Source: Paracoccaceae bacterium
GTDB taxonomy: Bacteria; Pseudomonadota; Alphaproteobacteria; Rhodobacterales; Rhodobacteraceae
Reading direction: 5' to 3'
Length of the DNA: 13,810 nucleotides
Assembly: GCA_020832725.1 (NCBI GenBank)
Contig: JAFIEC010000394.1
Span: forward strand, 1-13,810
The notes beneath the pieces are model-generated. The model was given only the letters and a program-made list of their open reading frames with translations. It was not told the origin of the DNA and made no database searches. The translations under genes and the position numbers were made by a program. Shown here one piece after another: positions 1 to 7,173 of this stretch. The first letter of the stretch is position 1. Every line of letters begins with the position of its first letter.

Positions 1-2
1 GC

Positions 3-338
3 TACATCAATTACGGCGATGACGGCCGGATGCTGGTTCTGATCGTCGGCCACGACAGGACGCGTCCCGCAGGCAAGGTCGCCACCGATGCCGAAGCGGC
101 CAGCCTGTTCCGCTCGATGGTGTCCTATGGCGGCACCTGGGAATTCGATGGCACGACGATGCTGCACCTTGTGGACATCTCCTGGGGCGAAAGCTGGACC
201 GGCACGCGCCAGAAGCGCCGCGTCACCATCGCGGGCGACAACCTCGTGCTGTCCTCCGGCCCCGACCCCGACCCTATCGACGGTGTCTACAGCATCAGGC
301 GCATGACATGGCGGCGCCTCCCCGCTCCGACGACCTGA
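3..338 (+). CDS. Lipocalin-like domain protein (C-terminal part, 5' end outside window)
   Basis: The reading frame is open from the window edge and ends at TGA 336-338, leaving about 111 residues of the C-terminal part. The visible sequence has the pattern of the Lipocalin_5 family of small bacterial beta-barrel proteins: an opening YINYGDDGRM strand, 'LIVGHDRTRPAG', a short helix around 'DAEAASLFRSMVSYGGTW', the family-typical 'HLVDISWGESWTGTRQKR', then 'GDNLVLSSGPDPDP' and a final 'MTWRR' strand. The first visible Met (codon at 30-32) lies inside the domain, so it is probably not the start. The ligand and role of this family are not established. The gene converges on the VOC gene with 35 bp between the stops. 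Family call fairly sure; function unknown. Confidence 0.72.
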   Translation, partial: YINYGDDGRMLVLIVGHDRTRPAGKVATDAEAASLFRSMVSYGGTWEFDGTTMLHLVDISWGESWTGTRQKRRVTIAGDNLVLSSGPDPDPIDGVYSIRRMTWRRLPAPTT

Positions 339-373
339 ACCGACGGGGAAGCGCCATCGGCGGCCACTGACCG

Positions 374-754
374 CTATCGCATCGCGGCCGTCGGCGCGCT
401 GATGTCAAGGACGGTCCCGTCGGGGTCCCGCAGCAGCATCCGCCTCTGGCCATAGGGCATGTCCGTCGGTGCCGCGATGATCTCGGCATTCATGCTCTGT
501 GCGCGTCTGTAGACGCTGCCGCAATCCGCGACGACAAAGGTCATGATCATACCCGCAGGCGCGCCCTGCACGGCCGGGGGCACGATGGGATGATCGCGTT
601 GCAGAATCCCGTATTCCAGGCCGTCGATCCCGGGATGGGTCAGGATGATGAACCAGTCGGAATCGAAATGGCGGCTCATGCCAAGCAACTCTTCGTAGAA
701 TGTGGCGGTTGCCGTCACCGACGCGCTCAGCACATTGACAAAGGCCCTCTGCAT
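374..754 (-). CDS. VOC superfamily (glyoxalase/bleomycin-resistance fold) protein
   Basis: A 126-residue protein of typical single-domain VOC length. It starts with a beta-strand and helix 'FVNVLSASVTATATFYEELLG', reads on through 'DWFIILTHPG' and 'GMIMTFVVADCGSVYRRAQ', and ends with the classic 'LLRDPDGTVLDIS' strand, in the order of the two beta-alpha-beta-beta-beta modules. VOC enzymes act on small molecules (isomerases, dioxygenases, thiol transferases) or simply bind drugs. The first-strand position that often holds a metal-binding His is Asn here, so classical glyoxalase I activity is unlikely. The ATG at 754-752 is preceded by GGAGG about 8 nt upstream, which supports this start. It appears to be monocistronic. 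The exact substrate cannot be told. Confidence 0.8.
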   Translation of the reverse strand: MQRAFVNVLSASVTATATFYEELLGMSRHFDSDWFIILTHPGIDGLEYGILQRDHPIVPPAVQGAPAGMIMTFVVADCGSVYRRAQSMNAEIIAAPTDMPYGQRRMLLRDPDGTVLDISAPTAAMR

Positions 755-1013
755 GCCGCCGCCCTCCGAAAAGGCGCGTTGCGGAACGGCAGCGCGCGCG
801 CAAGCTTGCGTGGGGTTGGGGCCGGGGTCAACATCCGCATGTCGCCTGACAGAGGGAACGCAGCCCGATCAACGATGGTGACGTGACGGTTGCCGCCGCC
901 CGATACGCCCCAGTTGCTGAACCTGTGCGCCCGGGCGCTGACCGGCAGTATGTGTCGCCCCCCCGGGGCGACCGCGCCGGGATCGGCCAGTGATCCAGGG
1001 GCTGGGCCGGTGT
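755..1013. other. Intergenic region upstream of the VOC gene; no gene seen
   Basis: About 260 bp between the VOC start codon and the hairpin after the BCCT gene. It should contain the VOC promoter, reading leftward. I found no convincing -35/-10 pair and no conserved short protein; the open frames here lack ribosome sites and family features. Confidence 0.5.
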
Positions 1014-1035
1014 CCCCCGCCCTTTCGGGCGGGGG
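1014..1035 (-). terminator. Hairpin terminator after the BCCT transporter gene
   Basis: A perfect 9-bp stem (CCCCCGCCC at 1014-1022, GGGCGGGGG at 1027-1035) closes a 4-nt loop, 11 bp past the stop codon of the transporter gene. On the minus strand the loop is GAAA, a very stable tetraloop. No U-tract follows, so this may be a strong structural or processing terminator rather than a textbook intrinsic one. Confidence 0.62.
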
Positions 1036-1046
1036 CGTGGCGCATC

Positions 1047-2744
1047 TCAGCGCGGTTCGTTCATCAGGCCACGGACGATGGCATAGCAGGCCGCCAGCAG
1101 CACCAGAGTGAACGGCAGCCCGGTGGAGACGGCCATTGCCTGCAGGGCGATCAGCCCGCCACCCAGCAGCAGCGCGATCGCCACCAGCGCCTCGACGATG
1201 GCCCAGAACACACGCTGCACGACGGGGGCGTTGATCTTGCCGCCCGCAGCGATCGTGTCGATCACAAGGCTGCCGGAATCCGACGAGGTGATGAAGAACA
1301 CCAACACCAGCACGATCGCGACGAATGAGGTGATCGCCGCCAGCGGCAGTTGTGCCAGCATCTCGAACAGCTGCAGCTCCAGCGCGGCACCCTGGACAGA
1401 GGTCACCCCGTCGTTGACCACCTGGCTGATGGCCGTGCCCCCCAGTGCCGTCATCCACAGCACCGACAGAACCGTGGGCACGATCAGCACCGCGATCAGG
1501 AACTCGCGCACGGTGCGCCCCCGGGAAACACGGGCGATGAACATGCCGACAAAGGGCGACCAGCTGATCCACCAGGCCCAGTAGAACGCCGTCCAGCCTT
1601 GCGAGAAGTTGGCATCCTCGCGCCCGAAGGGCATCGACAGCGCAGGCAGGTACTGACCGTAAGCCCCGAGGTTGGCGAAGAAGTCACGCAGGATGTCCGT
1701 GGTCGCCCCGGCAAGCACGACAAACAGCAAGAGCAGCCCCGCCAGCGCGATGTTCACCTCCGAGAGCAGCTTCACGCCCCCGTCAAGCCCGCGCAGGATC
1801 GAGACGATCGCGATTGCGGTGATGAAGATGATCAGCGCCACCAGCATGCCCGTGCCTGTGCCCAGCCCGAACAGCTGGTTCAGACCGGCGGATGCCTGCT
1901 GCGCCCCGATACCCAGCGAGGTCGCCAGCCCGAAGATGGTGGCGAACACCGCAAGAATGTCGACGACGTGCCCGGGCCATCCCCAGATGCGCTCTCCGAA
2001 AATCGGATAGAAGGCCGAGCGCAGGGTCAGCGGCAACCCCTTGTTGTAGGAGAAGAGCGCCAGGGCCAGCGCCACCACGGCATAGATCGCCCAGGGGTGG
2101 AGGCCCCAGTGGAAGATGGTCGCCGCCATGCCCAGCCGGGTTGCCTGCTCCACATTTCCTTCGGCACCGCCCAGGGGTGCCCAGTCGGTGCGAACGCCGT
2201 CTTCTCCGACAGTGACGCCCCCGAAGGCCGTGGAGTAATGGCTCAGCGGTTCGGAGACGCCGAAGAACATCAGCCCGATGCCCATGCCGGCGGCAAACAG
2301 CATCGAGAACCATCCGATATAGCCGTAATCGGCCGTCGCCTCCGGCCCCCCCAGCCTGATCTTGCCCAAGGGCGAGACGATCAGCGCCAGGCAGAGCAGA
2401 ACGAAGATGTTGCCGGACAGCAGGAAGAACCAGTCCAGATTACCGGTCAGCCAGTTGCGAAGCCCGGTGAACAGCGGCTCCACCTCGTTCTGGAAGGCCA
2501 GCGTCAGGACGATGAAGGCCATGATGGCAAAGGCCGACCAGGTGAACACCACCTGGTGAATGTCGAATTTCAGCGTCCAGCTTGCCGCAAGGTTATCCTG
2601 GCCGATCTCGTAGTCGGTCTCGATCAGTTCGGTCTCACCCTCGGGTTCGGGAATGGGCTCGATGCCCTGATCTTCGGCTTCGGTCTCGGCTTGCGCAGCG
2701 CTCTTTTCCGCGTCCAGATCGCGGTCGGTGTTCGGGTCTGTCAT
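1047..2744 (-). CDS. BCCT family betaine/choline/carnitine-type transporter
   Basis: A 565-residue inner-membrane secondary transporter of the BCCT family, which imports betaine, choline, carnitine, ectoine or DMSP. About 12 hydrophobic segments start near residue 65. The glycine stretch GMGIG (153-157) matches the BetP-type sodium-coupled form. Aromatic-box residues align with BetP: W213, W218 and Y221 in 'FHWGLHPWAIYAV', and W391, W392 and W395 in 'WAWWISWSPF'. The N-terminal ~50 residues are strongly acidic (many E/D) and probably cytoplasmic. The frame extends upstream to 2825, but the ATG at 2744-2742 has an AGGA site 9 nt before it and gives the normal family length. It lies 28 bp downstream of the universal stress protein gene, in the same direction, so the two are probably co-transcribed. 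Substrate unknown; a compatible solute is the default expectation. Confidence 0.93.
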   Translation of the reverse strand: MTDPNTDRDLDAEKSAAQAETEAEDQGIEPIPEPEGETELIETDYEIGQDNLAASWTLKFDIHQVVFTWSAFAIMAFIVLTLAFQNEVEPLFTGLRNWLTGNLDWFFLLSGNIFVLLCLALIVSPLGKIRLGGPEATADYGYIGWFSMLFAAGMGIGLMFFGVSEPLSHYSTAFGGVTVGEDGVRTDWAPLGGAEGNVEQATRLGMAATIFHWGLHPWAIYAVVALALALFSYNKGLPLTLRSAFYPIFGERIWGWPGHVVDILAVFATIFGLATSLGIGAQQASAGLNQLFGLGTGTGMLVALIIFITAIAIVSILRGLDGGVKLLSEVNIALAGLLLLFVVLAGATTDILRDFFANLGAYGQYLPALSMPFGREDANFSQGWTAFYWAWWISWSPFVGMFIARVSRGRTVREFLIAVLIVPTVLSVLWMTALGGTAISQVVNDGVTSVQGAALELQLFEMLAQLPLAAITSFVAIVLVLVFFITSSDSGSLVIDTIAAGGKINAPVVQRVFWAIVEALVAIALLLGGGLIALQAMAVSTGLPFTLVLLAACYAIVRGLMNEPR

Positions 2745-2772
2745 GTTGTTATCCTGTATCGTTTGGGCCGGT

Positions 2773-3186
2773 TCAGCGGACCACGAAGACGGAAGCCTCC
2801 GAATGTTCCGCGACGGACCCACCATGCGAGGGCAGGAGCCAGTCGAGAAGGGCCGGCTTGTGCGATGCCATCACCACGAGGTCTGCGCCGAGTTCGGCTG
2901 TCGTGGCGCGCAGAAGCCTGTTCAGCTCGCCCTGGGGATCTGCGGAATGGAGCGGATGGGCGCTGGCCTCGTGTCCGTGCCGCTCGCCCTGTTCCCGGGC
3001 AAGGGCGCGCAGCTTCTCGGCATGTTCCTCGGGCGTTCGGGCCACTTCGTCCGGCACCGTGCCCGCGACGGCCACATAGACCACCGGGATCGAGTAGAGC
3101 CGCGCCAGATCGGCTGCTGTCTGCATCGCCTTGGCCAGGTCGCCCAGATGGGCAAGATCAACGGGGATGACGATCTTCCGATACAT
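2773..3186 (-). CDS. Universal stress protein (UspA family)
   Basis: A 137-residue single-domain Usp. It begins 'MYRKIVIPVD' with the conserved Asp10 and ends with the family's 'ASVFVVR' strand. The C-terminal nucleotide loop is usually G-x2-G-x9-G-S/T. Here it reads A107-SH-K110 ... G122 G123 S124, so the first two glycines are Ala and Lys while the later Gly-Gly-Ser is kept. ATP binding may be altered. The frame is open to 3411, but the ATG at 3186-3184 with AAAGGA about 7 nt upstream starts the domain exactly. It is the first gene of a unit with the BCCT transporter. Usp proteins paired with osmolyte transporters are known (TeaD beside the TeaABC ectoine transporter of Halomonas), so a role in regulating uptake is a reasonable inference. 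Confidence 0.88.
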   Translation of the reverse strand: MYRKIVIPVDLAHLGDLAKAMQTAADLARLYSIPVVYVAVAGTVPDEVARTPEEHAEKLRALAREQGERHGHEASAHPLHSADPQGELNRLLRATTAELGADLVVMASHKPALLDWLLPSHGGSVAEHSEASVFVVR

Positions 3187-3294
3187 CACTGTCCTTTCTG
3201 ATTTTTTTCGCGCCCGCGTTCCGAGGCGCTGTTCTGGAGTCCACGTCGGGACCGCAGTTGGTCGGCTGCGCATCGCGCAGGCGGAACTCCGCCA

Positions 3295-3315
3295 ATGTGT
3301 CACGCATCGACACAT
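3295..3315. promoter_or_regulatory. Inverted repeat ATGTGTC-N7-GACACAT, possible operator of the usp-BCCT unit
   Basis: Perfect 7-bp arms (3295-3301 and 3309-3315) separated by 7 nt, about 110 bp upstream of the usp start in the divergent control region. The 21-bp dyad has the size of a dimeric regulator site. No regulator can be named, and it may equally affect the rightward operon. The evidence is the symmetry and position only. Confidence 0.4.
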
Positions 3316-3396
3316 GTTGCAAATCGGGGTCCCGGAGTGTGCTTTCGAGAGAAGGGGCATCGCCACGGTTGGCAACAGAGTGGATCGAGAGGATGC

Positions 3397-3426
3397 TTGA
3401 CAGCATGCCATGCCGGAGACTTTACT
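3397..3426 (+). promoter_or_regulatory. Predicted sigma70-type promoter of the five-gene catabolic operon
   Basis: A perfect -35 hexamer TTGACA (3397-3402) is followed 18 bp later by TTTACT (3421-3426), a 4/6 match to the -10 consensus. The -10 element lies inside the palindrome at 3418-3444, which is the usual arrangement for a promoter blocked by a TetR-type repressor. Transcription would start just before the GGAGG ribosome site at 3446-3450. Confidence 0.6.
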
Positions 3427-3444
3427 TTACGGTAAAGTAAAGTC
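3418..3444. promoter_or_regulatory. Perfect 27-bp palindromic operator, probable TetR-family binding site
   Basis: Two perfect 13-bp arms (GACTTTACTTTAC at 3418-3430, its complement at 3432-3444) flank a single central G. It is AT-rich against a very GC-rich background, overlaps the predicted -10 and ends one base before the Shine-Dalgarno sequence. The fourth gene of the operon encodes a TetR-family regulator, the obvious candidate to bind here and autoregulate. The palindrome is seen directly; the pairing with that regulator is inferred. Confidence 0.75.
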
Positions 3445-3454
3445 CGGAGGGCGG

Positions 3455-4504
3455 ATGCTGCAGGAACGGATAGAGGGCAAGTGGCTGGACGCCTTTCGTC
3501 GGGTGCTTGCCCTGAACGGGGTGGGGCGCGGCACTCGTGTCTCCATTCTGGCAGAGACCCAGTCACGCCCCGTTCTGGTGGAGCTTTCGGCGCTGGCCTG
3601 CCATGACCTCGGCGCGGAATACCACCTCATCACCATGCCGACGCCGCCCCAGACAGCGCCGGTGCCGGTGAAATCAACCGGGACCTCGGTTGCCATTGCC
3701 CGCCAGCGCCCGGTGATCGAGGCACTCAAGCGGGTGGAGGTAATCGTCGATGTGACGGTCGAGGGGCTGATCCATGCCGAGGAATGGCCCGAGATCGAGG
3801 AGGCGGGCACCCGCCTTCTGGTGATCTGCAACGAGCATCCCGAGATACTGGAGAGGACCGAGCCGCGTGCGGAGCTTGGCCCGAAGGTACGGCTGGGCAT
3901 CGAGATGCTGCAGGCCGCCTCCGAGATGCGGGTGGTCTCTGCCCACGGGACGGACCTGACCATCGACATTCGCGATGCGCCCTGCGGCGGCACGCCCGGC
4001 TTTGGCACGCATCCCGGGGCGGTGGCCCATTGGCCGGGCGGGCTGTGTCTGGCGTTTCCGGGCAAGGGGGCCGTGAACGGGCGCATCGTCATGGCACCCG
4101 GCGACATGAACCTGACCTTCAAGAGCTATCTTTCCAGCCCGATCGACATTGTTGTGGAGCAGGATTACGTCACCGCCATCCGGGGCGAGGGGCTCGATGC
4201 CGAGCTTTTCCGCGAATACCTCGCTGCCTGGGACGACCGCGACGCCTATGGGCTGAGCCATGTGGGCTGGGGCATGAACCCCGGAGCGCGCTGGGTCTCG
4301 GCAGCGCTATATGACAAGCGCGACATGCAGGCGACCGAGTTCCGCGCCTGGGCGGGCAACTTCCTGTGGTCTACCGGCTCCAACCAATATGCGGGCCGTT
4401 TCACGCTGGGCCATTTCGACCTTCCCATGCGCGGCTGCACCATCACCCTCGACGGCGAGACCGTCGTGAAGGAGGGCGTCCTGCAGGGCGACCTCGCCTC
4501 CTGA
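3455..4504 (+). CDS. NicX-like 2,5-dihydroxypyridine 5,6-dioxygenase family protein (M29-like fold)
   Basis: A 349-residue protein resembling NicX of Pseudomonas putida, the non-haem Fe(II) enzyme that opens 2,5-dihydroxypyridine to N-formylmaleamate; homologues are often mislabelled leucyl aminopeptidase. The predicted iron ligands are present: H269 in 'YGLSHVGWGMNPGARW', and H320 and D322 in 'LGHFDLPMRGC'. These match the recalled NicX ligands His265, His318 and Asp320 in order and spacing. Other family blocks are 'HWPGG', 'MAPGDMNLTFKSY' and 'GNFLWSTG'. An upstream ATG at 3410 is in frame, but it has no ribosome site and would place the operator inside the coding region. The ATG at 3455 has GGAGG 4 nt before it and gives the normal family length. 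First gene of the operon; 23 bp to the next. The real ring substrate may differ from 2,5-dihydroxypyridine. Confidence 0.83.
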   Translation: MLQERIEGKWLDAFRRVLALNGVGRGTRVSILAETQSRPVLVELSALACHDLGAEYHLITMPTPPQTAPVPVKSTGTSVAIARQRPVIEALKRVEVIVDVTVEGLIHAEEWPEIEEAGTRLLVICNEHPEILERTEPRAELGPKVRLGIEMLQAASEMRVVSAHGTDLTIDIRDAPCGGTPGFGTHPGAVAHWPGGLCLAFPGKGAVNGRIVMAPGDMNLTFKSYLSSPIDIVVEQDYVTAIRGEGLDAELFREYLAAWDDRDAYGLSHVGWGMNPGARWVSAALYDKRDMQATEFRAWAGNFLWSTGSNQYAGRFTLGHFDLPMRGCTITLDGETVVKEGVLQGDLAS

Positions 4505-4527
4505 CGTCCGATCGAGAGGAGAGAGCG

Positions 4528-5874
4528 ATGAGCCTCGACGACCTCGCAACAGCGCCCATCCCCGGAAGCGACATCGCCGATTACTACGACCTTTCCCGCA
4601 TCCGGCCCGAGGTGATCGAGGTGCTGCGCCTTGCCGACCGCCTGGGCCGCGAGCGCTTTGCCCCCCGCGCGGCGGAGCTGGATCGCGACGCCACCTTTCC
4701 GGTGGAGAATTACCGTGATCTGGCCGAGCACGGCCTGCTGACCCTGACTGTCCCCGAGGAATTCGGTGGCATGGGCTTCTCGCTGGGCGAATACGCCATG
4801 GTGGGGGCCGAGATCGGCAAGCATTGCGGGGCGACCGCGCTGACCTTCAACATGCACCAATCCTCGATGATGTGGTGCCGCTTCATGTACGATCTGCCCA
4901 CCCTGTCCGAGGAGGACCGCGCCGCCTTTGCGCCGCTGCGCGCGCGCCAGTTCCGCCGCGCGGTGGAAGAGCGGGCGATCTACTCCCAGCCGATCTCGGA
5001 GGGTGGCGCCAACTGGACATCGAAGCCTGCACAGACCAATTGCCGCCGCGTCGAGGGCGGCTGGCGGATCAACGGCATCAAGAAATTCGCCTCTCTGGCG
5101 GGGTATTGCGACTATTACTCGATCGTCTGTACCGAGCATTTCGAGGGGGTGGAGCCGCGCCACGAGGATACGATGATCTTTGTCGTGCATCGCGACAGCC
5201 CCGGCCTGTCGGTCACCGGAGAATGGGACCCGCTGGGCATGCGCGGCACCAACAGCCGCGATCTGGTGCTCAGGGATGTGTTCGTCACCGAGGACGATCT
5301 GATGATGCCACGGGGCATCTTCATCAAGACGCTGCCCAACTGGCCCCACATGATGGCGACGCTCTCGCCCACTTACCTCGGGGTGGCCCAGGGGGCCTAC
5401 GACTTCACGGTCGCCTATCTGCGCGGGCAGGTGCCGGGTCTGCCGCCCATCGACCGGCGCATCTATCCCACCAAGCGCCATGCCGTGGGGCAGATGTATG
5501 TCCGGCTGTCGCAGATGCGGGCGCTGTGGTGGCAGGCCTTCATGGAGGCCAGGGGCTGCCCCTCCCGGGCCGAGGTGATGCGCATCTATGCCGCGCAATA
5601 CGCGGTCATGGAGGGCGTGCAGGAAATCGCGGCAATGGCCATTCGTACCTGCGGCGGGCAGTCGATGCTGAAATCCCTGCCGCTGGAACGCATCTACCGC
5701 GACAGCCGCTGCGGGGCGCTGATGCTGCCCTATACCTCCGAGATCATGGAGGATTACCTCGCCATCCTCACCCTCTACGACATGGACGAGATCGACTCCG
5801 TGGGCAGCGATACCGACAGTGCGCGCAACTCGCTGTGGCGTGGCGAGGCGGGCAGTCTCAAGGCGCTGCGCTAG
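4528..5874 (+). CDS. Acyl-CoA dehydrogenase-fold flavoprotein, possibly a monooxygenase
   Basis: A 448-residue protein with the three-part acyl-CoA dehydrogenase fold. The N-terminal helices carry 'LTVPEEFGGMGFSLGEYA' (73-90), the middle beta domain 'RINGIKKFAS' (180-189), and the C-terminal helices 'GGQSM' (376-380) and 'PYTSEI' (401-406). The glutamate of the 'YEGTSE' motif, the catalytic base of medium-chain enzymes, is replaced (Leu-Pro-Tyr-Thr-Ser-Glu). The alternative helix-G glutamate of isovaleryl-CoA dehydrogenase also appears absent ('HMMATLSPTYLG'). The usual 'TEP.AGSD' loop is altered to 'SQPISEGGANW'. This pattern suggests a non-dehydrogenase member, such as the flavin monooxygenases related to DszC or IacA. 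The start has AGGAGA about 5 nt upstream. It is followed after 3 bp by the hydrolase gene. Fold sure, reaction not. Confidence 0.82.
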   Translation: MSLDDLATAPIPGSDIADYYDLSRIRPEVIEVLRLADRLGRERFAPRAAELDRDATFPVENYRDLAEHGLLTLTVPEEFGGMGFSLGEYAMVGAEIGKHCGATALTFNMHQSSMMWCRFMYDLPTLSEEDRAAFAPLRARQFRRAVEERAIYSQPISEGGANWTSKPAQTNCRRVEGGWRINGIKKFASLAGYCDYYSIVCTEHFEGVEPRHEDTMIFVVHRDSPGLSVTGEWDPLGMRGTNSRDLVLRDVFVTEDDLMMPRGIFIKTLPNWPHMMATLSPTYLGVAQGAYDFTVAYLRGQVPGLPPIDRRIYPTKRHAVGQMYVRLSQMRALWWQAFMEARGCPSRAEVMRIYAAQYAVMEGVQEIAAMAIRTCGGQSMLKSLPLERIYRDSRCGALMLPYTSEIMEDYLAILTLYDMDEIDSVGSDTDSARNSLWRGEAGSLKALR

Positions 5875-5877
5875 GCC

Positions 5878-7173
5878 ATGGTGCGAGATCGGGTGCAGGT
5901 TCGGGGCCGGATCGGGGCAGACCCTGCGGTCCTGTGGGCGCTCCTGCGCGATTTCGCGGCCCCCTGGCATCCTGCGGTGGCGGAGATGCGAGAGGAGCGC
6001 GGCCCGGGCGGGGCCGTAAGGCGGCGCTTTTCGGTGCGGGGCGAGGCGGGCACCTATCTGGAGCAACTGAGCTATCTGTCCGACAGCGACCATGTGCTGG
6101 CCTACCGCGCGCTGGAGGGCATCGCCGATGTCGAGTCCTATGCCGCCCGCATCAGCCTGGATGAGACTGCCGACGGTGGTACCGCCCTGTTGTGGAGCGC
6201 CGAGATCCGCGCTCCGGAGGCGCGACTGGCCGCAATCTGTGCGGGCACGGAGGCGGTATTCGAGGCCGGAATCGCCTGGCTTTCCGGGAATGCCGCCCGT
6301 CTGCCGCAGCGGCCCGTCCCGGATCTGCCGCCGCCCTCGGGCGGGGTGCTGGAGGAGCGGCTCCTGGAGGGCACGCCCCGGCTTGCCCTGACCTGCGCGG
6401 CCGGGGGGGCGGGTCCGCTGGTGCTGTTCCTGCACGGGATCGGCGGCAATCGCACCAACTGGGAGGCACAGCTGCGCGCCGTCGCCCCCCTTGCACCTGC
6501 CGCCGCGCTTGACCTGCGCGGCTATGGCGGCTCCAGCCTGGGCTTTGGCCCCTCCGACGTGGACGGCTATTGCGAGGATATCCTGCGCGTGGCCGAAGCC
6601 CTTGGGGCGGAGCGGCTGGTTCTGGTCGGTCTCTCCTATGGAGCCTGGATCGCGACCTCCTTTGCCATGCGTCATCCCGAACGGCTGGCGGGGCTGGTGC
6701 TGTCGGGCGGATGCACCGGCATGTCCGAGGCCGGCCCCGAAGAGCGCGAGGCCTTCCGCATCTCGCGGGAGGTCCCCCTCGATGCGGGCCAGCGCCCGGC
6801 CGATTTCGCGCCCGCCGTGGTCGATGTGATCGCGGGGCCGGGGGCGGGCCGGGCGACGCGGGCGCATCTTCTGGAGGCGATGGCCGCCATTCCGGCGGAG
6901 ACCTACCGCGATGCGCTGCGCTGCTTCACCAACCCGCTGGAGAGGTTCGATTTCGGGCGCCTTTCCATGCCCTGCCTGCTGATGACAGGGGCGCATGACA
7001 GGCTGGCCCCACCGGCAGAAATACGCGCGGTGGCGGGCCGTATCCTCGATGCCGCCCCCCTTGCGGATGTCCGCTTCGAGGTGCTGGAAGGGGCGGGTCA
7101 TGTCTGCAACGTGGAGGCCCCCGCCGCCTATGACGCCAATCTCGCCCGTTTCGTTGCACGGGTGGCCAGGTGA
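5878..7173 (+). CDS. SRPBCC (START-like) domain fused to alpha/beta hydrolase
   Basis: A 431-residue two-domain protein. Residues ~4-145 look like an SRPBCC/polyketide-cyclase-type ligand-binding domain: 'ADPAVLWALLRDFAAPWHPAV' at the start, a central beta sheet, and a long C-terminal helix 'LAAICAGTEAVFEAGIAWL'. A proline-rich linker (146-155) leads to an alpha/beta hydrolase (~165-431) with the oxyanion region 'LHGIGGNRTNW' (185-195), nucleophile elbow G-L-S253-Y-G, acid D374 in 'TGAHDRLAPP' and H408 in 'GAGHVC'. So the hydrolase half looks catalytically complete. In nicotinate catabolism the NicX product is deformylated by NicD, an alpha/beta hydrolase, so a NicD-like role is plausible here. 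The fused START-like domain is unusual and may deliver or shield a hydrophobic substrate. The gene starts 3 bp after the flavoprotein stop and overlaps the next gene by GTGA. Confidence 0.86.
   Translation: MVRDRVQVRGRIGADPAVLWALLRDFAAPWHPAVAEMREERGPGGAVRRRFSVRGEAGTYLEQLSYLSDSDHVLAYRALEGIADVESYAARISLDETADGGTALLWSAEIRAPEARLAAICAGTEAVFEAGIAWLSGNAARLPQRPVPDLPPPSGGVLEERLLEGTPRLALTCAAGGAGPLVLFLHGIGGNRTNWEAQLRAVAPLAPAAALDLRGYGGSSLGFGPSDVDGYCEDILRVAEALGAERLVLVGLSYGAWIATSFAMRHPERLAGLVLSGGCTGMSEAGPEEREAFRISREVPLDAGQRPADFAPAVVDVIAGPGAGRATRAHLLEAMAAIPAETYRDALRCFTNPLERFDFGRLSMPCLLMTGAHDRLAPPAEIRAVAGRILDAAPLADVRFEVLEGAGHVCNVEAPAAYDANLARFVARVAR

Noticed and set aside
1350..3170. A 606-codon open frame antisense to the BCCT and usp genes
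   Set aside because: Composition is dominated by Arg, Gln, Asp and His repeats, it has no domain, and the other strand encodes a clear transporter.
3266..3280. Short dyad CTGCGC-ATC-GCGCAG in the divergent region
   Set aside because: Six-bp GC arms with a 3-nt loop are expected by chance in this composition, and nothing about the position supports it.
3455..4504. Annotation as leucyl aminopeptidase (M29)
   Set aside because: The His...His-x-Asp arrangement and the surrounding blocks follow NicX-type dioxygenases more closely than peptidases, and the neighbours fit catabolism.
4246..7101. A 951-codon open frame antisense to the catabolic operon
   Set aside because: It lies opposite well-recognised genes, is rich in Arg/Gly/His/Gln with no family features, and is explained by high GC in the third codon position.
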